Assembly: GCA_022821235.1 (NCBI GenBank)
Contig: JAJEEA010000448.1
Coordinates: 1 to 39,898, forward strand
Source: Vicinamibacteria bacterium
GTDB lineage: Bacteria > Acidobacteriota > Vicinamibacteria > Vicinamibacterales > UBA8438
Direction of reading: 5' to 3'
Length of the DNA: 39,898 bases
Below are positions 16,039 to 23,509 of the stretch, piece after piece. Below the pieces are notes generated by a model. That model was given only the letters and a program-made list of their open reading frames with translations. It made no database searches and was not told where the DNA came from. The position numbers and the translations under genes were made by a program. Each line of letters starts with the position of its first letter. Within the stretch, counting starts at the first letter, position 1.

Positions 16039-18594
16039 ATGATGAAGAGCGACGTCACATTCAGCCAAGCGGCTGCGCAATTCGACCGGTCGACCCGGGA
16101 ATCCGATCGCCGGGGGTATCAATCGCAACGGGCCGAGATTCTGAAGCGCTTTCCGCGCGAGAAGTGGCCGGACATGGCGCTGGAAGACTACGCGCTGGGC
16201 CAGGCAGAGTCAGAAGACACCTACTGCCGCTGGCTGGAGTTCAAGTCCCAATCGCTGGGCAGCATGCGGGGCGGAAACGCGAGGAAGCTGATCGTCTACA
16301 AGCGGAAGGACCGGGACGGATGGTACTTTCCGAAGGAGTTCTCGAATGAACGGGAGGCATGGCGCCGGTTGCGGAGCGAGTTCGTGCAGGCGTTCCAACT
16401 GGCCGAGCGTGGCGACTGGGAGCGCATCGACGAGCTCGAGACGCTGGCCCGCGGGCGGGCGCTGAAGCTGAAATCCCTGCACGTGTATTTCCTTGAACAG
16501 GTGCTGCCCGTCTACTCGATCCACCATTTGCGTCATTTCCTGCGCGCGCTGGGACGCCCGACAGAGGAGATCGACGCGTCGTCGGCGGTGGCGCTGAACC
16601 GCAACCTCCTCGCTGCCTTGCGATCCCAACCCGCGGTGGCGGACTGGAACACCGAGGAGCTGCCATGGCTGCTCTACGACTGGCGCGATCCGCGCCCAAC
16701 GAGGCGCGTGTTGAAGATCGAGCCGGGGCGGGATGCGCGGTTCTGGGACGACTGCCGGCGGGAGGGCTACATCTGTGTCGGTTGGGACGACGTGGGCGAT
16801 CTTTCGACGTTCGAGTCGAAGGAGGAGTTCCTGGCCCGGTTCGAGGAGGCGCATCCCCACGACGGGCGCCTCGCCCAAGCGAGACGGAAGGGCAACGAGC
16901 TGTGGAAGCTCCGCGAGCTGGAGCCCGGCGACCTCGTCGTAGCCAATCGCGGCATCGGCCGGGTGCTCGCCGTGGGGGAGGTCGTCGAGCCGGGATATCG
17001 ATGGGCCGCTGGGCGTCCCGAGGGCCGGCACACCGTGGCCATCCAGTGGGGTACCACCTACGAACGGAGCATACCGCCACAGGCGCGTTGGGCCAAGGTG
17101 ACGGTGGCCACAGTCTCCGACACGCTGCTCAAGACCATCCTCGACAAGCCACCCAAACCGGTGGTCCCCTCCGTGTATCCCCGCATCGCCGCCGCGCTCG
17201 AGCGCAAGGGCCAGCTCATTCTATATGGGCCGCCCGGGACGGGAAAGACCTACCAGGCCAGGCGATTCGCCGTCTGGTGGTTGATGCAGCAGCTCGGCCG
17301 CGAGGAAGCCGACGCCGTGTTCGTCGACGCCGATCGGTTGCGCGACGCGGAGCGTGAGCTCTCGACCTCGCAGGTGTCGTCCCGGGTGTGGTGGGCGGTG
17401 GCCAACCCGAAGGAGTGGAGCTGGGACCGGCTCTTTCGGAACGGTCGAGAGACGTATCGTTACGGCCGCCTCAAGCGGAACTACCCGCTGGTGCAACGCG
17501 GCGATCTGGTCATCGGGTACCAGAGCACGCCCGACAAGCAGGTCATGGCGCTTGCGCGGGTGAGTCGGGAGCTCCGGAGCGACGGCGATGCACCCCCGAC
17601 GATCGAGATCGAGCCGGTCGAGCGACTCGACCAGGGACCGACCTACGACGAGTTGAAGCGGGACGCCGTACTGGCGCAGAGCGAGCCCATGCGGTTCAAC
17701 AACCAGGGCACGCTCTTCCGGCTGACGCAAACCGAGGCCGAGCATCTCCTCGGCCAACTCTCGGAACGGCATCCGCAGCGCTCCGTCCTGCAGCAGGCCG
17801 CCGACTCGGGCACGACGGACAGCGTCGGCCCGCTGACCCGGGTGACGTTTCACCCGTCCTACACGTACGAGGACTTAATCGAAGGGTTTCGACCCGCCGA
17901 CGCCGGCGGCGCGGGCGGCGGGTTGTCGCTGTCGCTCGAGGACGGCGTCTTCAAGCGGGTCTGCCGCGCCGCCCAGGCGAATCCCGGCCGCCCGTACCTC
18001 CTGCTGATCGACGAGATCAACCGTGGCAACGTCGCCAAGATCATGGGCGAGCTGCTGACCCTGATCGAGCGGGACAAGCGCGGTCTCACCCTGACCCTGC
18101 CCCAGAGCAAGGAGACCTTCAGCGTGCCGCCCAACGTGTTTCTGCTCGGCACGATGAACACCGCCGACCGCAGCATCAAGCTGCTCGACGCGGCGCTGCG
18201 ACGGCGTTTCGCGTTCATCGAGTGCATGCCCGACAGCGAGCTGGTGCACGGCGCCGAGGTCGGCGACCTCGCGCTCGACGACTTCCTCGACGGGCTGAAC
18301 CAGCGAATCGCCAAGGCCGAGGGCCGCGAGAAGCAGGTCGGTCACTCGTACCTGCTGGTCGACGGCCAGCCGGTGGACGAGGTGGAGGAGTTCGCCGCCA
18401 GGTTCCGAGAGGAGATTCTGCCGCTGCTGCAGGAGTACTGCTACGACGAGTACGCAACGCTGGCAAAGTTCATCGGCAACGAGCTGGTCGATGCCGAAGC
18501 CGGGACCCTCGATGCGGAGAAGGTCGACGACGCCGAGCAACTGGTTGCGGCGTTGGCGCGGGAATTCGGTGAGGGCGAGGTTTCGTCGGGATGA
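16039..18594 (+). CDS. McrB-type AAA+ GTPase with inserted EVE domain (type IV restriction)
   Basis: The protein is about 851 residues from ATG 16039; the ORF track starts at a GTG 21 codons earlier, and a -10-like GATAAT sits just before the chosen start. Residues 1-225 form an unidentified N-terminal domain. About 230-365 is a PUA/EVE-like wing (FWDDCRREGYICVGW...). The AAA+ core begins with Walker A GPPGTGKT (397-404). An EVE domain (VWWAVANPKEWSWDRLF...GDLVIGYQ, about 449-575) is inserted between Walker A and the rest: TFHPSYTYEDLIEGFRP, Walker B LLLIDEINRGN, the McrB signature MNTADRS and RRRFAF. McrB proteins translocate DNA after recognising modified bases and need McrC for cleavage. 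It overlaps mcrC by ATGA. Confidence 0.9.
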   Translation: MMKSDVTFSQAAAQFDRSTRESDRRGYQSQRAEILKRFPREKWPDMALEDYALGQAESEDTYCRWLEFKSQSLGSMRGGNARKLIVYKRKDRDGWYFPKEFSNEREAWRRLRSEFVQAFQLAERGDWERIDELETLARGRALKLKSLHVYFLEQVLPVYSIHHLRHFLRALGRPTEEIDASSAVALNRNLLAALRSQPAVADWNTEELPWLLYDWRDPRPTRRVLKIEPGRDARFWDDCRREGYICVGWDDVGDLSTFESKEEFLARFEEAHPHDGRLAQARRKGNELWKLRELEPGDLVVANRGIGRVLAVGEVVEPGYRWAAGRPEGRHTVAIQWGTTYERSIPPQARWAKVTVATVSDTLLKTILDKPPKPVVPSVYPRIAAALERKGQLILYGPPGTGKTYQARRFAVWWLMQQLGREEADAVFVDADRLRDAERELSTSQVSSRVWWAVANPKEWSWDRLFRNGRETYRYGRLKRNYPLVQRGDLVIGYQSTPDKQVMALARVSRELRSDGDAPPTIEIEPVERLDQGPTYDELKRDAVLAQSEPMRFNNQGTLFRLTQTEAEHLLGQLSERHPQRSVLQQAADSGTTDSVGPLTRVTFHPSYTYEDLIEGFRPADAGGAGGGLSLSLEDGVFKRVCRAAQANPGRPYLLLIDEINRGNVAKIMGELLTLIERDKRGLTLTLPQSKETFSVPPNVFLLGTMNTADRSIKLLDAALRRRFAFIECMPDSELVHGAEVGDLALDDFLDGLNQRIAKAEGREKQVGHSYLLVDGQPVDEVEEFAARFREEILPLLQEYCYDEYATLAKFIGNELVDAEAGTLDAEKVDDAEQLVAALAREFGEGEVSSG

Positions 18595-19415
18595 CGGGTC
18601 CGGAGAACGTGCGGCCCCTCGGTCCCTTGAGCGAATGGACGACAGCGGTCTTCCCCGACTTCGAGCTCACGCCGGAGGATCGCGCCGTCGTCGCGCAATC
18701 GTCGGTCGGAGCCGAGCACCGGCTGCAGATCGAGGAGCTGCGGCGGGGTCTGCGCGTTCGGACCCGGTCGTGGGTGGGCGTCGTGCGCCTGCCGACCGTC
18801 GAGATTCGGATCGTACCGAAGGTCACGGACGACCGGCTGGGACTGGTACGGCTGATCGAGTACGCGTCGGGGCTCGATGCCTTGACCCGGCTTCGTGACG
18901 GCGCGGTTCTGGAGGCGTCCGGCGACAACCTGCTCGAGCTCTTCGTCCTGCTCTTCGTCGAGGCGACGGAGCGGGTGCTCCGGCGGGGCCTGCTGTCAGG
19001 CTACGTCGAACGCGAGGACGACCTGCCGATGGCGCGCGGCCGGATTCTCGGCGACCGCCAGGTGCTCGAACGGTTCGGCCAGCTCGACCGCATCGTCTGC
19101 CGCTTCGACGAGCTGGAGCACGACATCGTCGAGAACCGGCTGCTTGCCGCGGCCCTGCGGGTGACGACTTCGCGGGTCACCTCCGCCCCACTGCAGCACC
19201 GAATCTCGCGGCTCCGCGGCGTGCTCGAGCCGATATGCGACACCGACCACCTCGACCTCGCGGCCGCGCGGGCGACCCTGACGTACAACCGGTTGAACGC
19301 GCACTACGAGACGGCCCACCGCCTGGCTTGGCTGCTGCTCGACGCCCTGGGCGTCGATGACCTGCTCGCGCCCGGCGAAACCCGGTCCCTCGCGGCGACC
19401 ATGCGGCCTCGATGA
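18591..19415 (+). pseudogene. McrC-like protein truncated before its nuclease domain
   Basis: The 274 residues match the N-terminal and middle parts of McrC: VGVVRLPTVEIRIVPKV, LLELFVLLFVEATERVLRRGL, a GRILGDRQ-type segment, and LLLDALGVDDLLAPGETRSLA. In intact homologues this last motif is followed by a sequence like FLLDMNRLFEDFV and then the PD-(D/E)XK nuclease. Here it changes abruptly to AATMRPR and stops, and an AAA_14 fragment begins at the same place. The catalytic domain is therefore missing. The truncated protein could still bind and stimulate McrB, but DNA cleavage is not expected. The start is the ATGA overlap with mcrB. Confidence 0.8.
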
Positions 19416-19570
19416 GGGACCTGCTGCGGCAGTTCCCAGTCGTCGGCCTCGTCGGAGCGCGGCAGGTCGGCAAGACAACGCTCGCGTCGAGCGTGGTCGA
19501 GTCTGCGGAACAACCGGTCACCTTCATTCGATCTCGAGGATCGCCACGCCAGGGGTGTCAGCGCGGCGAT
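19412..19570 (+). pseudogene. N-terminal fragment of an AAA_14 (DUF4143-type) ATPase, frameshifted
   Basis: MRDLLRQFPVVGLVGARQVGKTTLASSV is the typical beginning of AAA_14 ATPases, with Walker A GARQVGKTT. About 35 codons later the frame shifts near 19528; the next frame gives FDLEDRHARGVSAAI, matching the conserved FDLEDP segment. Nothing of the rest of the ATPase or DUF4143 remains. The fragment joins directly to the truncated mcrC. The remaining sequence to 19737 holds no gene. Confidence 0.7.
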
Positions 19571-19737
19571 CCGAGTGCTACCATGCGCACGCTGGGAGTT
19601 GATCCATCCCCGCGTCCCGAAATCTCGAGCCGGTTCGCCGACAGTCCCGACCCCGGGCAGCGAGCGCGATCCGGGACCACCCGGGATCACCTCCGGTTCG
19701 GCGGGGCGCGGGGTCCGGACTGCCCCTCGCCATACGC

Positions 19738-19744
19738 AAGGAGG
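19738..19744 (+). promoter_or_regulatory. Strong Shine-Dalgarno deciding a GTG start for the TonB receptor
   Basis: AAGGAGG lies seven bases before GTG 19752, which opens directly into a signal peptide. The ORF track start at 19575 lies within the AAA_14 relic and is wrong. Confidence 0.8.
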
Positions 19745-19751
19745 ACAACAA

Positions 19752-22646
19752 GTGAGGCAGCACGTCCACTTTTTCCGTGCGGCTACCACCGGTGCAGCCT
19801 TCGCGGCGGTGCTCCTGCTGGCTTCGGCCGCCGCCGCCCAGGTCGACCTCGGCCGGATCGACGTCACCGTTCAGGACTCCACCGGCGGCGTGCTGCCGGG
19901 GGCGGGGGTGTCCGTGACGGGGCCCGAGAACCGGTCCGACGTCTTCACCGACGCGCAGGGCGCGGCGCGCTTCCTGCGGCTGCCCGTCGGCACCTACGAG
20001 ATGCGCGTTGCGCTGCCGGGGTTCCGCACCTTCGTGGACACCGGGGTCCAGGTACGCGCGGCCGCGTCGACCCCGGTGGTGGCGGCGCTGGAGGTGGGCG
20101 GAATCGACGAGACGGTGACCGTCTCCGGCACCGCCCCCATCATCGACCCGCGCCGCCAGAGCACCGACACCCACATCACGGTCGACGAGCTGCAGGAGAT
20201 TCCCTCCTCCCGCGATCCGTGGGTGCTGCTGCAGACCATTCCGGGCGTCGTCGTCGACCGCGTCAACGTCGGCGGGGCCGAGTCGGGCCAGCAGTCCCTG
20301 TACATGGCCAAGGGGGCGAGCACCGAGGAGAACACCTGGACCCTCGACGGCGTCGTGGTCACCGACATGGCGTCCCTCTCGTCGCCGACCTACTGGGACT
20401 TCGACCAGTTCCAGGAGGTGCGCATCAACACCGGCGGGGCCGACGTGCGGAACCAGACCCCGGGCGCGGCGGTGGACGTGGTGCTCAAGAGCGGCACCAA
20501 CCAGCTCAGCGGCAGCACGCGCGGCTACTTCGCCAACGAAGGGCTGCAGCGCAACAACCTGTCGCCGGGCCTGGCCGAGGCCATCGGCGGGCAGACCGGG
20601 AAGGGCAACCGCATGGAGCAGTACGCCGACTACGGCTTCGAGCTCGGGGGCCCCATCGTCAGGGACCGGCTGTGGGGCTGGGGCTCGCTCGGCGAGACCG
20701 ACATCCGGCTGCGCACCCTCATCGACACGCCCGACCGCACCACCCTGACCAACCGGGCCTTCAAGGTGCAGGGGCAGGTGACCGACGGCCTGCGTGTCGG
20801 TCTCAACCACTTCAATGGCGCCAAGATCAAGCTGGGGCGGAACGCGGGACCGACGCGGCCCGACGAGACGACCTGGAACCAGGGGGGCAGCGGCGCGGGC
20901 CTGTTCACGGGGACGGCCAACTGGGTGGGCAACGACAACCTCGTCGTCACCGTCAAGGCGACGCACTTCAACTGGGGCTTCTTCCTGACCCCGCGCGGCG
21001 GCCTCGACCAGGACGTCTACCGCGACGTCAACCGCGTCTACCACAACTCGTTCGCCGACTTCCGCTCGTGGCGGCCGCAGTCGGTGGCGGACGTCGACGC
21101 CAACTACTTCCGCGGCGACCACGAGCTGCGGTTCGGCGTGAACTGGCGGAGGAACCTGCAGCAGGAGGAGTTCATCTGGCCCGGATCGGGAACGCTCTCG
21201 CTCCATCAGGCGAGCTATCCCGAAGACAACCTGATGTTGGCCATCGTCTACGGGGACGAGGTGCTGAACGCCGAGGGCCGCTACCTGAGCCTCTACGCCA
21301 GCGATCGGATAACGCTGGATCGCCTGACCGTCGACGTCGGCGTCCGCTTCGACCGATCGGCCTCGTCGCTGCTCGAGGCGCAGCGCTCCGCGAACCCCTT
21401 GATCCCGGACCTGCTGCCGGCCCTGACGTCTCCCGCTCTGAGCAACACACACGTGTTCGACATTCTGGCGCCGCGCATCGGCGTCAGCTACGCCCTCGGG
21501 ACGGAAGCCGACACGCTCGTCCGGGCCGGCTACGGGCAGTTCGCCTCGCAGTTGCCCGTGGGCGCCGCCAGCATTCTGGCCGCGGGGACCAGCTATTCGG
21601 CCGCGTTCTTCCTGGCCGCCGATGCGAACGGGGACGGTGTGACGCAAGCCGACGAGCTGGGCCCGATGCTGTTCGCGGACGGTTTCGATCCCGCCAATCC
21701 CACGTCGGCCGAGAGCGTCAACCGCGTGGCGTCGGACCTGTCTTCTCCGAGGACCCATGAGTTCATCTTCGGTCTCGACCGCGAGTTGCCGATCCCGAAC
21801 TCGGCCCTGACCACGTCGGTGACGTGGCGTCGGTTCACCAACTTCACGTGGGCCCCGCTGATCGGCATCACCTCTGCCGACTACGGCGTGGTCGACACCC
21901 TGACCGCGACGCTGCCCGGCGCCGGCGGGGGCGCGACGGTCAGTCAGGACGTCTACGCGCCGCTGCCGGGCGTCGTGCTGCCGCCCGGGGGCGGCGCGGA
22001 GGAGCGCAACCGCGACGGCTATCACCAGAGCTACTGGGGTTGGGAGACCAGCTTCATCAAGCGGCTGGCCAACCGCTGGCAGGCCCGCGTCGCCTATTCC
22101 TTCAACGATCACCGCGAGTACTTCACGGACCGGGCGGCGGCCATCATCGATCCGACGCCGTCGCCGGTCAGCCCGTTGCGTGACGGGGGCCTGGTCATCA
22201 CCCGCACGGGGGGCAGCGGCAAGTCGGACATCTACTTCGTGAGCCCCCGGTACCAGTTCGTCGCCAACGGGCTCTACGAGGGGCCGTTCGGCATCAACAT
22301 CGCCGGCAACCTGCTGATCAGACAGGGTTACGGGCAGCCCTGGTTCCAGGAGATACAGGCCCACGCACGCGATGCGGGGGCATTGAAGGACGTGCTCTTC
22401 ACGCCCGACGTCGGGGCCAACCGGCTGCCGACCATCAAGAGCTTCGACGTGCGGATCGGCAGGGCGTTCCGTGGCGACGGCTACACGGTGAACGTGGACT
22501 TCGACTGGTTCAACATCCTCAACGCCGGCACCGTGCTCGGGCGTCAGTACGACGTCGGAACGGCCGAGGGCCCCACGGGGCCGGGCCAGACGCTCGAGAT
22601 CATGAACCCGAGCCTGCTGCGCTTCGGGTTCCGCCTCGGGTTCTAG
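19752..22646 (+). CDS. TonB-dependent receptor, Oar-like, with carboxypeptidase-regulatory domain
   Basis: The 964-residue outer-membrane receptor starts at GTG 19752 with a signal peptide (TTGAAFAAVLLLASAAAAQ). A carboxypeptidase-regulatory-like beta-sandwich follows (IDVTVQDSTGGVLPGAGVSV...LPVGTYEMRVALPGF, about 25-110), then a plug domain (QEIPSSRDPWVLLQTIPGVVVDRVNVGG, SLYMAKG, NTWTLDGVVVTDM) and a 22-strand-type barrel ending in aromatic Phe (RFGFRLGF). This is the Oar-like type typical of Acidobacteria; ligands are often oligosaccharides or metal complexes but are rarely known. Residues 624-635 (DANGDGVTQADE) form a canonical EF-hand loop within an extracellular barrel insertion. The gene appears monocistronic. 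The 1065-residue minus ORF over it is a shadow. Confidence 0.9.
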   Translation: MRQHVHFFRAATTGAAFAAVLLLASAAAAQVDLGRIDVTVQDSTGGVLPGAGVSVTGPENRSDVFTDAQGAARFLRLPVGTYEMRVALPGFRTFVDTGVQVRAAASTPVVAALEVGGIDETVTVSGTAPIIDPRRQSTDTHITVDELQEIPSSRDPWVLLQTIPGVVVDRVNVGGAESGQQSLYMAKGASTEENTWTLDGVVVTDMASLSSPTYWDFDQFQEVRINTGGADVRNQTPGAAVDVVLKSGTNQLSGSTRGYFANEGLQRNNLSPGLAEAIGGQTGKGNRMEQYADYGFELGGPIVRDRLWGWGSLGETDIRLRTLIDTPDRTTLTNRAFKVQGQVTDGLRVGLNHFNGAKIKLGRNAGPTRPDETTWNQGGSGAGLFTGTANWVGNDNLVVTVKATHFNWGFFLTPRGGLDQDVYRDVNRVYHNSFADFRSWRPQSVADVDANYFRGDHELRFGVNWRRNLQQEEFIWPGSGTLSLHQASYPEDNLMLAIVYGDEVLNAEGRYLSLYASDRITLDRLTVDVGVRFDRSASSLLEAQRSANPLIPDLLPALTSPALSNTHVFDILAPRIGVSYALGTEADTLVRAGYGQFASQLPVGAASILAAGTSYSAAFFLAADANGDGVTQADELGPMLFADGFDPANPTSAESVNRVASDLSSPRTHEFIFGLDRELPIPNSALTTSVTWRRFTNFTWAPLIGITSADYGVVDTLTATLPGAGGGATVSQDVYAPLPGVVLPPGGGAEERNRDGYHQSYWGWETSFIKRLANRWQARVAYSFNDHREYFTDRAAAIIDPTPSPVSPLRDGGLVITRTGGSGKSDIYFVSPRYQFVANGLYEGPFGINIAGNLLIRQGYGQPWFQEIQAHARDAGALKDVLFTPDVGANRLPTIKSFDVRIGRAFRGDGYTVNVDFDWFNILNAGTVLGRQYDVGTAEGPTGPGQTLEIMNPSLLRFGFRLGF

Positions 22647-22812
22647 GCGGTGGCGAACAACCGACGGGCTCCGGGCGCAGAGATCGTTCGGACCACGAGG
22701 GCCGCGGTCCCGGTCGACTGCAGCCCCTCCTTCGACCGCGGCCAGCATCTCCGATGCCGGTGCTCGGCCGAGCACCCCTGGCGAGACAGACCGTCCCGAC
22801 TACCTGTCCCCT

Positions 22813-22826
22813 CCACCACGTGGTGG
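22813..22826. other. Perfect 14-bp palindrome in the TonB-blaI spacer
   Basis: CCACCACGTGGTGG lies in the 477-base gap 22647-23123. The first 360 bases of the gap hold no recognisable gene; the last 110 hold the blaI promoter and operators. The palindrome may be a regulator site or chance. Confidence 0.3.
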
Positions 22827-23014
22827 TGCAGGCGGTCGGCGCCCGCATTCCCTCCGCAATTGACGCGGCCGGGGCATCTGGAACCGTAGCGCGACTCCGG
22901 CGACGGGTGGGAGGCACTCCCCCTCCGGCCAATCGATGCGCCGGTGGGGACGGGCTGCTCTCCGCCCGGCTCTCACCGCTGAACGGGAGCCGATCTCACG
23001 GCAGAAACAGGCAG

Positions 23015-23069
23015 TTGACAGCCCCGCCGGACAAGTGCTACTTTTTCAGCATGTGCTGATTTTTCAGCA
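23015..23069 (+). promoter_or_regulatory. blaI promoter with two overlapping operator copies
   Basis: TTGACA (23015-23020), an 18-base spacer and TACTTT (23039-23044) form a plausible sigma-70 promoter. TGCTACTTTTTCAGCA (23036-23051) covers the -10, and a second copy TGCTGATTTTTCAGCA (23054-23069) follows at once; the latter is a perfect inverted repeat TGCTGA/TCAGCA around TTTT. BlaI/MecI repressors bind such dyads, so autorepression is likely. Confidence 0.7.
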
Positions 23070-23123
23070 TTTCGCGCGGGTTCAAACGCACGGCGCCCGG
23101 CGGGTGCCGAGAACGGACCACGG

Positions 23124-23507
23124 ATGACAGACGCCAGGCAGTTGAGCCGACGGGAGCGGCAGATCATGGACATCGTCTACCGGCGCGGACAGGCCACGGC
23201 GGCCGACGTCGGGAACGACATGCCCGATCCGCCGAGCTACTCCGCGATCCGGTCCCTGCTGCGGATCCTGACGGAGAAGGGCCACCTGCGGCACGAGCAG
23301 CAGGGGCGGCGCTACGTGTTCCGGCCGGTCGTCGCGGCGGACCGGGCGCGGCGCTCGGCCCTCGAGCAGGTCGTCCACACCTTCTTCGGCGGCTCCACCT
23401 CCGACGCCGTCGCCGCCCTGCTCGACATGCCGTCGCCGCAGATCAGCAAGAGCGAGCGGGCTCGGTTGGCGGCGCTGGTCGAGCAGGCACGAAAGGAAGG
23501 CCGGTAG
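23124..23507 (+). CDS. BlaI/MecI/CopY-family repressor
   Basis: The 127-residue winged-helix repressor begins LSRRERQIMDIVYRRGQATAADV and continues YSAIRSLLRILTEKGHLRHEQQGRRYVF, the signature of the BlaI/MecI family (DNA-binding wing residues 8-75). The C-terminal dimerisation helices (about 80-127) are of normal length. BlaI-type proteins dimerise on dyad operators and are inactivated by proteolysis when the partner BlaR1-type protease senses its signal. It lies two bases before the BlaR1-type gene, in one operon, behind a promoter overlapped by operator-like dyads. The same dyad precedes the secreted HEAT protein, which suggests a small regulon. Confidence 0.9.
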   Translation: MTDARQLSRRERQIMDIVYRRGQATAADVGNDMPDPPSYSAIRSLLRILTEKGHLRHEQQGRRYVFRPVVAADRARRSALEQVVHTFFGGSTSDAVAALLDMPSPQISKSERARLAALVEQARKEGR

Positions 23508-23509
23508 CC

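Noticed and set aside
19578-22775. 1065-residue minus-strand ORF opposite the TonB receptor
   Set aside because: Low-complexity Arg/Val/Gly-rich translation with no motifs; the plus strand encodes a complete TonB receptor with signal peptide and RBS.
22650-22889. 79-residue ORF after the TonB receptor
   Set aside because: No RBS, no motif and shadow-like composition.
23080-23110. tRNA T-loop-like GGTTCAAAC sequence
   Set aside because: No acceptor stem, anticodon arm or CCA end around it.
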